64,000 nt of DNA from Bacteroidales bacterium (lineage in GTDB: Bacteria; Bacteroidota; Bacteroidia; Bacteroidales; P3): contig JAFZKV010000001.1 of the NCBI GenBank assembly GCA_017551765.1, positions 1 through 64,000 on the forward strand, written 5' to 3'. The notes beneath the pieces were generated by a model. It had not been told where the DNA came from, did no database searches, and saw only the letters and a list, made by a program, of their open reading frames with translations. The translations under genes were made by a program, and so were the position numbers. Each line of letters opens with the position of its first letter. Positions within the stretch are counted from its first letter, which is position 1. Below are positions 48,880 to 57,411 of the stretch, piece after piece.

Positions 48880-50118
48880 ATGAGACTTCTTTACTCCATA
48901 GGAATTCTGCTGTACTCGTTCGGAGTCCGCCTGGCGGCCTTCTTCGGGCACGCCAAAGCACGCCAGATGGTGCGCGGCTGGCTCAACACACCGTTCTCCG
49001 AGTACCGCTTCCCGTTCTACAATCGTCCCACGGTATGGTTCCACGCCTCAAGCCTGGGCGAGTTCGAGCAGGCGCGACCCGTCATGGAGCGCTACCGCCA
49101 ACTGCACCCCGACCACCGCATCCTGCTGACCTTCTTCTCCCCCTCGGGCTTCGAGGTGAGAAAGAACTATGAGGGTGCCGACGCGGTGTGCTACCTGCCG
49201 CCCGACACGCTGAAGAACGCGCGCCAGCTGGTGGCAGTGGTGCACCCTGTGGCGGTCTTCTTCGTCAAGTATGACTTCTGGTTCAACTACCTGCACGAGC
49301 TGCGCGACAAGAATGTCCCCATCTACCTCTTCTCGGCCATCTTCCGCCCACAACAGTATTTCTTCCGTCCCTGGGGCCGTTGGTACCTGCAGAAACTGCG
49401 CGACTGCTACCGCCACATCTTTGTGCAGGATGAGGCCAGCATGCAACTGCTGCAACAACACGGCGTAACCCGTTGCTCCATTGCGGGCGACACCCGCTTC
49501 GACCGCGTGCACCAGATTGCCCAATCGGCCGAAGGCAACGCCGTGGTGGAGGAATTCCTCAAGGGCTACAGGGGCAAAGTGCTCGTTTGCGGCAGCACAT
49601 GGCTGCCCGACGAGAAAATACTCGCCAAAGCCAGCAGCAACACCTGGTGGCCTGAGCGGGTCATCATGGCGCCACACGTCATCAGCGAGGAGCACCTCAA
49701 GCAGATAGAAACACTCTTCCCCGATAGCGTAAGATACTCCAGCTTATCCAAAGAGCCCAAAGCCGCCAAAGTTCTTATCATCGACAACATCGGCATGCTG
49801 GCCAAACTCTACCGCTATGCCGACGTGGCCTATATCGGCGGCGGCTTCGGCGTAGGCATACACAATATATTGGAGGCCGTCACCTTCGGCAAGCCCGTCA
49901 TCTTTGGCCCCAACTATAGGAAGTTCAAGGAGGCGCGCGACATCATCGCCCGTGGCGGCGGCTGGTCCGTCAAGAGTTGTAAAGAGCTGACCACCGGCTG
50001 TCTGGACCGCCTATTGACCGACCCCGACGCCTACAGCACAGCCTCGCAAGCCTGCCGTGAATACATGGAGGAGAACCTCGGAAGCACCGACATCATCATC
50101 CGCACTGTTGAAAGCTAA
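48880..50118 (+). CDS. waaA: 3-deoxy-D-manno-octulosonic acid (Kdo) transferase
   Basis: Adds Kdo to lipid A at the inner membrane. 412 residues with an N-terminal membrane anchor (YSIGILLYSFGVRLAAFFGHAKAR), a family signature WFHASSLGEFEQARPVMERY (catalytic Glu in GEFEQ), LTFFSPSGFEVRKNYEGADAVCYLPPD, KYDFWFNYLHELRD and, in the C-terminal domain, YIGGGFGVGIHNILEAVTFGKPVIFGPNYRKFKEA. Confirms a Gram-negative envelope with Kdo-containing LPS or lipooligosaccharide. The tamL frame begins before its stop. Confidence 0.96.
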   Translation: MRLLYSIGILLYSFGVRLAAFFGHAKARQMVRGWLNTPFSEYRFPFYNRPTVWFHASSLGEFEQARPVMERYRQLHPDHRILLTFFSPSGFEVRKNYEGADAVCYLPPDTLKNARQLVAVVHPVAVFFVKYDFWFNYLHELRDKNVPIYLFSAIFRPQQYFFRPWGRWYLQKLRDCYRHIFVQDEASMQLLQQHGVTRCSIAGDTRFDRVHQIAQSAEGNAVVEEFLKGYRGKVLVCGSTWLPDEKILAKASSNTWWPERVIMAPHVISEEHLKQIETLFPDSVRYSSLSKEPKAAKVLIIDNIGMLAKLYRYADVAYIGGGFGVGIHNILEAVTFGKPVIFGPNYRKFKEARDIIARGGGWSVKSCKELTTGCLDRLLTDPDAYSTASQACREYMEENLGSTDIIIRTVES

Positions 50119-52468
50119 AGCGCCACATATCATCCTCCTCATCCTTGCCACGAGCCTCTTCACCTCGTGCTACACCTACCGCTACATGGACGAGGGAGAG
50201 CATGTGCTCTATCACAACGAGTTCGACATCAAGATGGCCGACAGCAGCGCCGTCACCTCTGAAGTGAAAGATGCCCTGAAGAACGTGCAGACCTACAGCT
50301 TTCAGAAGCCCAACACCCGCTTCCTCGGCATCAAGCCCTTGCGCATCGGCATGGCCATCTACGGCATCGCCAATCCCAAAGACAAGTCAATCGTGGGTCG
50401 CTATTTCCGCACCCTGGGACAGGCCCCTGTAGTATACGATGCCGAACGAGCCCAGCGCACCACCCAGCAACTGCAACAACTGCTGCAATCGAAGGGCTGC
50501 TTCAACTCCACCGTCACCTTCGACACCCTGAAACTCACCAAGCACAACATCACCGTCGGCTACCATATCGCCGCCTCGCCACGCTACACCATCGATGAGG
50601 TAGTCTACCGCACCGAGAACCACGGCGTCGACAGCCTGCTGCGCCTCTGGAGCCCTGCCGCCCTCATCCGTGCCGGACAGCCCTACGACCAAGACAATAT
50701 TGCTGCCGAGCGCGCACGCATTGTCAACAACCTGCGCGAAACGGGCTACTACCACGCCACCGGCGACCTCGTCACCTTCATGGTCGACACCACCTACTCC
50801 TCCAACCAACTCAGCATCGACGTGCTCGTAGACGGCCGCAACCTGCAAGTCTACCACATCAACAACATCTACATCTACCCCAACCCCACCACCAGCGGCC
50901 AGAACGACACACTCATCCACACCTACTTCACGCCGCGCAACCACATCGACTATAAGTTCGTCTACTCCGAGCCCATGACGCTACACCCCCAGACCATCAG
51001 CCGCGCCATGATGCTCTTCCCCGGCATGACCTACCGCCCGCGCTACATCACCAACACCTACAACTCGCTGCTCTCGCTGCGCAACTTCAAGTACATCAAC
51101 GTAGACTTCAGCGAGTCGCCTTCCTCGACCGACACCCTGCCGCTGGTCGACGCCCATGTGCGCCTCATCAACGCCACCCAGCAGCGCCTCTCTCTCTCGC
51201 TCGAACTCACCAATGCCTCGCCCCTCGGTGGCAGCGACAGCGGCAACTTCTTCCTCGGCGGCAACCTCGGCGTGGAAACCTCGCTCGAATACCAGCACAA
51301 GAACCTCTTCGGCGGCGCCGAACTGCTGCGCGTCAAAGGCTCGCTGCTCCTCGAACTGCCGAAGCTCAACCTCGGCAGCGCCAGCGGCAGCCTGCACAAC
51401 GACTTCTCGGCCTTTGAGGCCACGCTCGACGCCACACTCGACATGCCCGTCTTCCTCATCCCCTTCTCCGAGCAATTCATCGTCTGGCAACGCTCCAAGC
51501 CCCACACCCTCCTAAGCGTCGGCGGCAGCTACCAATACCGCTACTACTTTGAGCGCATCCTCGCCAACACTTCCTTCGGTTACTCCTGGAGCCACTCCCG
51601 CACCGCCTCCAACCAGGTGTTGCCCATCGAGCTCACCTTCGTCCGCATGCTTTCTGTCGACGAAAGCTTCGCCGCACGCATGAACCGACTCAACGACCTG
51701 CGCCTCAAATACCAATACAGCAGCCACTTCATCATGGACGCGCGCTACGACTACACCTACTCCAACCAGCAATACGGCACCCGCAACAACTTCCACGCGC
51801 TGCACTTCAGCGTCGAGAGCGCGGGCAACCTGCTGGCCGGCATCGGCACCCTCGCGTCGGCACCCATCGACGAGAACGGCGTGCAGCAAATCTTCGGCGT
51901 CCCCTACTCGCAATACATACGCCTGGGCGGCGAATGGACCCGCTACCGCTATGTCGGCAGTAAAAGCACCCTCGTGGCCCGTCTCCTTATCGGCGCCGGA
52001 CTGCCTTATGGCAACTCCATCTCCATGCCCTACGAGAAAAGCTTCTTCGGCGGCGGCCCCACCACCATGCGCGCCTGGCAGCTGCGGCGCCTCGGACCTG
52101 GCAGCTACACCGCCGGTGGCGACCTGCTCGAGCGCGTGGGCGACCTGCAGCTCATCCTCAACCTCGAAAGCCGCTTCCCCATCGTCAGCATCTTTGAAGG
52201 CGCTCTCTTTACCGACATCGGCAACGTATGGCTCTTCAACGCCTCGGAAGAGTACCGCGATGGTGAAATCAAATGGAACAGCCTCCCCTCCGAACTCGCC
52301 GTCGGCGTAGGTCTCGGACTCCGCGTCAACGTCTCCATCGCCACCCTCCGCGTCGACTTCGCCATACCGCTCTACGACCCAGGCTACTCCGACGACCTCC
52401 GCTGGCGTCCGGCCCATTGGGGCTTCAACCAAATCGTTACCAACTTCGGCATCAACTACCCCTTCTAA
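50108..52468 (+). CDS. tamL: Omp85-family lipoprotein, TamL-type
   Basis: 786 residues from TTG at 50108, chosen because it starts a lipoprotein signal (KAKAPHIILLILATSLFTSC) and overlaps waaA by only 11 bp; there is no ATG nearby. Cys21 is the lipid site. POTRA-like domains fill the first 380 residues. A 16-strand barrel follows (ELTNASPLGG..., EYQHKNLFGGAELLRVKGSL) with the Omp85 signature KSFFGGGPTTMRAWQLRRLGPG near residue 645 and the terminal aromatic INYPF. In Bacteroidota, lipid-modified TamA homologues (TamL) act with TamB in outer-membrane biogenesis. No tamB is in the window. Confidence 0.88.
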   Translation: MKAKAPHIILLILATSLFTSCYTYRYMDEGEHVLYHNEFDIKMADSSAVTSEVKDALKNVQTYSFQKPNTRFLGIKPLRIGMAIYGIANPKDKSIVGRYFRTLGQAPVVYDAERAQRTTQQLQQLLQSKGCFNSTVTFDTLKLTKHNITVGYHIAASPRYTIDEVVYRTENHGVDSLLRLWSPAALIRAGQPYDQDNIAAERARIVNNLRETGYYHATGDLVTFMVDTTYSSNQLSIDVLVDGRNLQVYHINNIYIYPNPTTSGQNDTLIHTYFTPRNHIDYKFVYSEPMTLHPQTISRAMMLFPGMTYRPRYITNTYNSLLSLRNFKYINVDFSESPSSTDTLPLVDAHVRLINATQQRLSLSLELTNASPLGGSDSGNFFLGGNLGVETSLEYQHKNLFGGAELLRVKGSLLLELPKLNLGSASGSLHNDFSAFEATLDATLDMPVFLIPFSEQFIVWQRSKPHTLLSVGGSYQYRYYFERILANTSFGYSWSHSRTASNQVLPIELTFVRMLSVDESFAARMNRLNDLRLKYQYSSHFIMDARYDYTYSNQQYGTRNNFHALHFSVESAGNLLAGIGTLASAPIDENGVQQIFGVPYSQYIRLGGEWTRYRYVGSKSTLVARLLIGAGLPYGNSISMPYEKSFFGGGPTTMRAWQLRRLGPGSYTAGGDLLERVGDLQLILNLESRFPIVSIFEGALFTDIGNVWLFNASEEYRDGEIKWNSLPSELAVGVGLGLRVNVSIATLRVDFAIPLYDPGYSDDLRWRPAHWGFNQIVTNFGINYPF

Positions 52469-52529
52469 AAGCGAAAAGTGAAAAGTGAAAAGCGAAAAGT
52501 GAAAAGCGAAAAGTGAAAAGCGAAAAGTG
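52467..52529 (+). repeat. Nine heptamers linking tamL stop to the next start
   Basis: AAAAGCG and AAAAGTG alternate in nine exact units (63 bp). The array starts inside the tamL stop codon and ends with the GTG start codon of the EamA-type gene. Confidence 0.95.
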
Positions 52530-53414
52530 AAAAAGCCACTCATCTACATAGTGCTGGTGCTCAGCACCATCTTCTGGGGCATCAGTTTCATCATGACCAA
52601 GGAGCTCTTCCTCAGCGAAGAGCACATCACCGTCACCATCCTCATCACCCTGCGCCTGGCCATCGCCTCGCTGGTGATGGTGCCCGTGCTGCTGTTGACG
52701 GGCCACATGGAGCGTGTGCGCAAAGAAGACCTCAAGTGGTTCCTCCTGCTGGCGCTCTGCGAGCCCTTCATCTACAACCTATGCGAAACCAGCGGCGTGC
52801 AACTCGTCAGCGGCTCGCTGGCCTCGGTCATCGTGGCCACCATTCCCCTCTTCGTCCCCTTCGGCATGTGGCTGGGCTACCGCAAACGGATACACCTGCC
52901 GCTACTCATCGGCGTAGTGCTTTCACTCGTGGGCGTGGGCGTGATGCTCATCGGCGGCGACGGCCTGACAGGCAACGCCAAAGGACTGCTGTTCCTCAGC
53001 GGCGCCGTCTTCATCGCTGTGGTCTACACGCTTATCCTGGTGAAGATTGTAGACCACTACAATCCCGTCACCATCACCACCTATCAAAACCTTATCGGAC
53101 TTGTATACTACCTGCCGCTGATGCTGCTCACCGACGGCAGCCGCCTGCCGCTCCTCTCGTGGAGCCCCAAGATGCTCCTCCTGCTGCTCACCCTCGGCAT
53201 CTGCTGCTCCACCCTCGCCTACGTCTTCTACAACATCGGCGTGCGCCGCCTCGGCGCCTCCGAGGCCTGCATCTTCAACAACGCCATCCCTGTCTTCTCG
53301 CTCCTGGCCGCCGTACTCATCGGACAGGAGACCTTCAGCTGGCTCAAGGTGGCCGGCATCGTCATCGTCATCTCCGGCGTCGCTATCGCGCAGTATCAGC
53401 CTCGGGAAACTTAG
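52527..53414 (+). CDS. EamA/DMT-superfamily transporter
   Basis: 295 residues with ten membrane helices in two homologous halves, the drug/metabolite transporter layout. STIFWGISFIMTKELFL near residue 15 and TLGICCSTLAYVFYNIGVRRLGASEACIFNNAIPVFSLLAAVLIGQE in the second half are typical EamA sequences. Substrate unknown. The GTG start is the last codon of a heptamer array, and the stop region overlaps the converging phosphoesterase gene by 32 bp, which is tight packing for converging genes. Confidence 0.92.
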   Translation: MKKPLIYIVLVLSTIFWGISFIMTKELFLSEEHITVTILITLRLAIASLVMVPVLLLTGHMERVRKEDLKWFLLLALCEPFIYNLCETSGVQLVSGSLASVIVATIPLFVPFGMWLGYRKRIHLPLLIGVVLSLVGVGVMLIGGDGLTGNAKGLLFLSGAVFIAVVYTLILVKIVDHYNPVTITTYQNLIGLVYYLPLMLLTDGSRLPLLSWSPKMLLLLLTLGICCSTLAYVFYNIGVRRLGASEACIFNNAIPVFSLLAAVLIGQETFSWLKVAGIVIVISGVAIAQYQPRET

Positions 53415-53892
53415 GAAAGTCCATGATTTCCAGCTCACAGGGCTGCGGATTGAGGGCAAAGCGCACCAGCGTGCAGCTCTTGTGGAACCCCGACCGGCCA
53501 GCGGCCCCGGGATTGATGTGCAGGAAGTTGTAGTCCTTGTCGTACATCACTTTCAGTATGTGGCTGTGACCGCAGACGAAGAGGTCGGGCCGCGACAACT
53601 CCAGCGTGCGGCGCAGCGCCACAGGATAGTGACCTGGCCAGCCGCCGATGTGCATCATCAGCACCCGCAGCCCCTCCACCTCGAAAAACAGTTGTTCCTC
53701 AAGCTCATAGTGCAGCGCGAAGCTGTCGCAGTTGCCATAGACGGCGCGCACCGTTTTCCAGGCGCGCAACTCCTCCAGCACCCCGGGCCCCAGGTCGCCG
53801 GCATGCCACAGCTCGTCGCAGTCCTTGAAGAAAGTATACACCTGCGGCGCCACCACCCCATGCGTATCGCTCAAAACACCAATGCGTTTCAT
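53383..53892 (-). CDS. YfcE/MJ0936-type metallophosphoesterase
   Basis: 169 residues from ATG at 53892; the frame is open further up, but there it is only a shadow of the HATPase gene. Dinuclear-metal motifs: GVLSDTHGVV (DxH), WHAGDLG (GD), VYGNCD (GNxD), MMHIGGWPGH and VCGHSHIL (GHxH). Related enzymes cleave phosphodiesters in vitro; the natural substrate is unclear. It overlaps the HATPase gene by ATGA, so a two-gene unit is likely. Confidence 0.92.
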   Translation of the reverse strand: MKRIGVLSDTHGVVAPQVYTFFKDCDELWHAGDLGPGVLEELRAWKTVRAVYGNCDSFALHYELEEQLFFEVEGLRVLMMHIGGWPGHYPVALRRTLELSRPDLFVCGHSHILKVMYDKDYNFLHINPGAAGRSGFHKSCTLVRFALNPQPCELEIMDFPKFPEADTAR

Positions 53893-54437
53893 TCGTTGGC
53901 GTGGATTTCCTTCAGGTTCTCGGCAATCATCTCCTTGAGGTAGTTGATGATGTGTATGTCGTTCATCGACATGCCGTCCAGCGCCTCCTTCAACTCGTCG
54001 GTGTCGAGCACAAACTCGTCCTCGTCGGTGCGGTAGGTAATAATGAAATGGATGTCCTCGTGAGCCGACAGCAGCATCACCAGCGTACCCGGCAGGTCGC
54101 CCATCGGCGGACGGTCCCAATTGTTGTGCTCGAACCAGAACTCGAGACGAGTGCCCACACCCACCTCGCTGGTCAGCTTCATGCCACCGCCGCACTTCTC
54201 GGTGTTCATCTTGATCAGCGGCAGGCCCAGGCCCACCTTGCGGGTCGTGCGACTCGTGGTGTAGGGGTCAGTCACCTTGGCCAGGAACTCGGGGCTCATG
54301 CCCTTGCCGTTGTCCTCGATAGCGAAGTGGAAGTCATTGTTTTTCAGACTGTCCACAATAGTCAGTTTAATATCCTTTGCATTGGCCGCCGTGGAGTTCT
54401 CCATCAGGTCGTAGACGTGCATCGCAAGTTCCTTCAT
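53889..54437 (-). CDS. HATPase_c (GHKL) ATP-binding protein, stand-alone
   Basis: 182 residues with a histidine-kinase-like ATP-binding domain but no dimerisation or sensor domain: N-box HVYDLMENSTAANAK near residue 8, G1 IEDNGKGMSPEFL near 40, and G2 RKVGLGLPLIKMNTEKCGG near 65. The C-terminal 70 residues are a separate acidic domain with a regulatory look. Similar stand-alone ATPases are found near [FeFe]-hydrogenase genes in some anaerobes, which is of note given hydE at 12421, though the two are far apart. A -7 box (TATCTTTG) lies 31 bp upstream. Confidence 0.85.
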   Translation of the reverse strand: MKELAMHVYDLMENSTAANAKDIKLTIVDSLKNNDFHFAIEDNGKGMSPEFLAKVTDPYTTSRTTRKVGLGLPLIKMNTEKCGGGMKLTSEVGVGTRLEFWFEHNNWDRPPMGDLPGTLVMLLSAHEDIHFIITYRTDEDEFVLDTDELKEALDGMSMNDIHIINYLKEMIAENLKEIHANE

Positions 54438-54467
54438 AGCAATATCGTTTTTTTAAACTTCGCGGTG

Positions 54468-54475
54468 CAAAGATA
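54468..54475 (-). promoter_or_regulatory. Putative -7 box for the HATPase gene
   Basis: TATCTTTG on the minus strand in a GCGGTGCAAAGATAC context like that of purA. No convincing TTTG at -33. Confidence 0.5.
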
Positions 54476-54558
54476 CGAAAAAAATCGGTAACCGCTAATC
54501 GGCCGTCGGCGCACCCCCTTCCCGACCACCGGCCACCAACCACCGGCCACCCATTTAC

Positions 54559-54847
54559 ATCGTGCACGACCTATTCGTATCGGCACCGTATCTGCACCAT
54601 ATCAACACCGCCTTTTGTCCGACTGCAGTCGGACTTCAGTCGGACCATACTCGGACTTGAGTCGGACCACAGTCGGAGTTGGTGCGGGACGACCTACCCG
54701 TTAACATGTTTATAACATGATTATTAACACTATCAATTGCCATCAACACCCGTTTTTGTCCAACAGAAGGCCGTTTTAGGGGCTATTCAGAGGTCGAACT
54801 GACCACCGACTACCGGCCACCGACCACCCATTTACATCGTGCACGAC
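54559..54847 (-). repeat. Paired-palindrome element, copy D (inverted)
   Basis: Core TCGTGCACGA at 54560-54569 and 54837-54846, 277 bp apart. Each is preceded by a four-heptamer tract (54522-54549 and 54801-54828) and by CCCATTTACATCGTGCACGA, so the two ends are direct repeats. The TCCGACT array runs on the minus strand, with its hairpin GTCCGACTGCAGTCGGAC at 54617-54634. An AT-rich patch with AACATG words fills 54700-54740. The rest of the 54438-54992 spacer shows no gene. Confidence 0.88.
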
Positions 54848-54992
54848 CTATTTTTCAACTCCACATTATCCATAAATAATTTTCAACCAAATGGCAATTT
54901 GCATAAAATATTTTCCCCTTTTTTATATAATACATACTTTTTATTGCATTTTGGCGTTAAGAGTTTTATTATTTTAAAAAGGAAAACAATAC

Positions 54993-55901
54993 GTGAAAAA
55001 ACATCTGATACTACCCCTGCTGGCCATCGCGGCGTTGCTGGCCAACAGCTGCCAGAAAGACGAGTTCACCGAGCCGTCGTTCATCCACTTGGAGTCCATC
55101 ATACTGCAGCCCAACGACAACCACCTGCTGTTCAACGACCCGGGCATGCTCACCAGCGACATTGTGGCGGCCTATGTGGTGGCCCACCGGCCAGGGGCGT
55201 CGAAGGTGGACACCATCGGTCTGTTCGAGCTGCCGTTCACGGTGCCCATCCTTTACCAGGGCGAGCTGGACTATATCGAGTTCTACCCAGCCGTACAGCA
55301 GAGCGGCAGCTCGCTGGCGTTGCCGTTCTACACGTTCTATCACCGCATACGCCACGAGGGCGGCACCCTCGTGAAAGACGCCACGCTGGACTTCGGCACC
55401 GACACCACCACCTACAACCTGACGCGCGAGGACATGCGCCTGTTTGTGCCCTTCGAGCCGCCGGCAAGCGACATCTACTTCGACTCGGTGATGCAGTGGG
55501 CCACCGGCGCCACGGCCGACGCCTGCACGGGTCAGGGCTACGGCTATGTGCATGTGACGGCGGACCGCAGCTATGTGGACTTCGCGCTGGAGCCCACGAT
55601 TACCGTCACCGACCCCACCAAGCTGGTGTACCTGGAGCTGGACACCCGCAGCGACATGGATTTCGAGGTGTATATGAACTCGCGCTACGACTCGGGCAGC
55701 GCCATCGACAAACAGTCGGTGATGGTGGTGCGCAAGTCGTCGACTTGGAAGCACCTGTACATCAACCTGGGCAAGACCTGGGCCTATTTCAATCATTACA
55801 AAGACTTCACGCTGTCGTTCTCGGCCCTGAACGAGGACGGCATCGAGGGCGACATACGGCTCGACAATGTGCGTGTGTTGACCACGAGCGTGGTGCTATA
55901 G
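54993..55901 (+). CDS. Lipoprotein, function unknown
   Basis: 302 residues from GTG at 54993; signal peptide MKKHLILPLLAIAALLANSC, lipid site Cys20, then QKDEFTEPS. The rest is predicted beta-rich: a first domain to about residue 150 (ILYQGELDYIEFYPAVQ), then a second of galactose-binding or jelly-roll appearance (YLELDTRSDMDFEVYMNSRYDSGSAI...WKHLYINLGKTWAYFNHYKDFTLSFSALNEDG). Probably an outer-membrane lipoprotein that binds a ligand; no enzyme motif. It is joined to the sugar transferase gene by a heptamer array and may be co-expressed. Confidence 0.8.
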   Translation: MKKHLILPLLAIAALLANSCQKDEFTEPSFIHLESIILQPNDNHLLFNDPGMLTSDIVAAYVVAHRPGASKVDTIGLFELPFTVPILYQGELDYIEFYPAVQQSGSSLALPFYTFYHRIRHEGGTLVKDATLDFGTDTTTYNLTREDMRLFVPFEPPASDIYFDSVMQWATGATADACTGQGYGYVHVTADRSYVDFALEPTITVTDPTKLVYLELDTRSDMDFEVYMNSRYDSGSAIDKQSVMVVRKSSTWKHLYINLGKTWAYFNHYKDFTLSFSALNEDGIEGDIRLDNVRVLTTSVVL

Positions 55902-55902
55902 A

Positions 55903-55930
55903 AACTGACAACTGATAACTGACAACTGAT
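55903..55930 (+). repeat. Four heptamers that create the next start codon
   Basis: AACTGAC, AACTGAT, AACTGAC, AACTGAT. The array begins one base after the 55901 stop and its last two bases are the A and T of the following ATG. Confidence 0.95.
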
Positions 55931-57362
55931 GGAAAAGAGACAAACAGCCAAATATATTGTCTGCGACACCCTGTCGGCCATGCTGGCGTGGGCGGCGCTT
56001 TTCGTCTTCCGCAAGACGGTGCTCGAAGCCGACGGATGGGAGGGACTGCGACAGGTGTTCAACGACTCGCACTTCTGGATAGGCCTGCTGGTGGTCACCG
56101 CAGGCTGGCTGGCGCTCTACACGATACAGGGCATGTACCGCAACGTGCTGCGGCGGGCCCGACTGAAAGAGCTGCTCGAGACGCTGATTGCCACCGTGCT
56201 GGGCGTGGTGGTGATTTTCTTCGTGCTGCTCATCGACGACGAGATGCCCTCCTACCGCAACCACTACGCCTCGTTTCTCTTCCTGCTGGCGGTGCATTTC
56301 ACGCTGACCTACATTCCCCGCCTGCTCATCACCACGCAAACCGTGGGGCGCGTGCACAACCGCAGCATAGGTTTCCCGACGCTGATGGTCGGCACCGGCC
56401 GCAAGGCGCTGCAGACCTACCTCGACCTTGAGAACCAGGAGACCTACTCGGGCGAATTGTTTGTGGGTTGCATCGACGTGGCGGAGGGCGCGCGGAAAGC
56501 GGAGAGCGAAGAGCAAGGGGTGGAGAAGGTGATGCCCTGCCTGGGCAAGCTGGACAACCTGCGCGAGGTGGTGGAGCGCCACAACGTGGAGGAGGTGATT
56601 ATCGCCGTTGAGGACGAGGATCGTAGCCGCGTGAACGAGCTGCTACGGGCTGTGGACGAGGCAGGCGACATGATTATCAAAATCACCCCCGACGCCCGCG
56701 ACCTGATGGTGGGCTCCATCAAGCAGGAGAGCATCTTCCACTCGCCGCTGATAGTGATCAACAACCGTCTGATGGACGAGTGGCAGTACTCGCTGAAGCG
56801 CATCTTCGACATCTTCATCTCGCTGGTGGCGCTGGTGGTGCTGTCGCCTGTCTTCCTCGTAACGGCGCTGATAGTGAAACTCACCACCCCTGGGCCCGTG
56901 TTCTACGCCCAGGAGCGCATAGGCTACCACGGCAAGCCGTTCAAGATGCACAAGTTCCGCTCGATGTATGTCGACGCCGAAGAGAGCGGCCCCGCGCTGA
57001 GCAAGGACAACGACCCCCGCATCACCCCCTTTGGACGCTTCATGCGCAAGGTGAGGCTGGACGAGATACCGCAGTTCTACAATGTGCTGAAAGGCACGAT
57101 GAGCCTGGTGGGGCCCCGCCCCGAGCGGCAATTCTACATTGACCAGATTGTGAAGCGCGCACCCGAATACCTGTTGCTGCAGCGCGTGAAACCCGGCATC
57201 ACTTCGTGGGGCCAGGTAAAATACGGCTATGCGTCGACGGTGGACGAGATGGTGGAGCGCCTGCGCTACGACCTGCTGTACCTCGACAACATGTCGCTCA
57301 GCACCGACCTGAAGATACTCCTCTACACGGTGATTATCATCATACAAGGACGGGGTAAATGA
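55929..57362 (+). CDS. Polyprenyl-phosphate sugar-1-phosphate transferase (WbaP/WcaJ type)
   Basis: Starts exopolysaccharide or O-unit synthesis by moving a hexose-1-phosphate to undecaprenyl phosphate. 477 residues: four N-terminal membrane helices, a cytoplasmic Rossmann-like domain (about 135-260), and the catalytic domain at the C-terminus with LKRIFDIFISLVALVVLSP, FYAQERIGYHGKPFKMHKFRSM, RLDEIPQFYNVLKGTMSLVGPRPE and KPGITSWGQVKYGYAST. Heptamers at 56492-56526 are translated inside the Rossmann-like domain (about residues 188-200). The ATG is formed by the last unit of the upstream array; the stop begins the next array. Confidence 0.93.
   Translation: MEKRQTAKYIVCDTLSAMLAWAALFVFRKTVLEADGWEGLRQVFNDSHFWIGLLVVTAGWLALYTIQGMYRNVLRRARLKELLETLIATVLGVVVIFFVLLIDDEMPSYRNHYASFLFLLAVHFTLTYIPRLLITTQTVGRVHNRSIGFPTLMVGTGRKALQTYLDLENQETYSGELFVGCIDVAEGARKAESEEQGVEKVMPCLGKLDNLREVVERHNVEEVIIAVEDEDRSRVNELLRAVDEAGDMIIKITPDARDLMVGSIKQESIFHSPLIVINNRLMDEWQYSLKRIFDIFISLVALVVLSPVFLVTALIVKLTTPGPVFYAQERIGYHGKPFKMHKFRSMYVDAEESGPALSKDNDPRITPFGRFMRKVRLDEIPQFYNVLKGTMSLVGPRPERQFYIDQIVKRAPEYLLLQRVKPGITSWGQVKYGYASTVDEMVERLRYDLLYLDNMSLSTDLKILLYTVIIIIQGRGK
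56492..56526 (+). repeat. Five heptamers inside the sugar transferase gene
   Basis: CGCGGAA, AGCGGAG, AGCGAAG, AGCAAGG, GGTGGAG; the AGCGGAG word is shared with the ftsK linker array. Encodes the charged stretch ARKAESEEQGVEK. Confidence 0.7.
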
Positions 57363-57410
57363 AAAGTGAAAAGCGAAAAGTGAAAAATGAAAAATGAAAA
57401 GTGAAAAATA
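57362..57410 (+). repeat. Seven heptamers before the FKBP gene
   Basis: AAAAGTG, AAAAGCG, AAAAGTG, AAAAATG, AAAAATG, AAAAGTG, AAAAATA. It starts in the stop codon of the sugar transferase gene and ends one base before the FKBP ATG. Confidence 0.92.
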
Positions 57411-57411
57411 T

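Noticed and set aside
53893-54195. N-terminal extension of the phosphoesterase
   Set aside because: The frame is open but lies wholly inside the HATPase gene. Family homology begins at ATG 53892, with an ATGA overlap.
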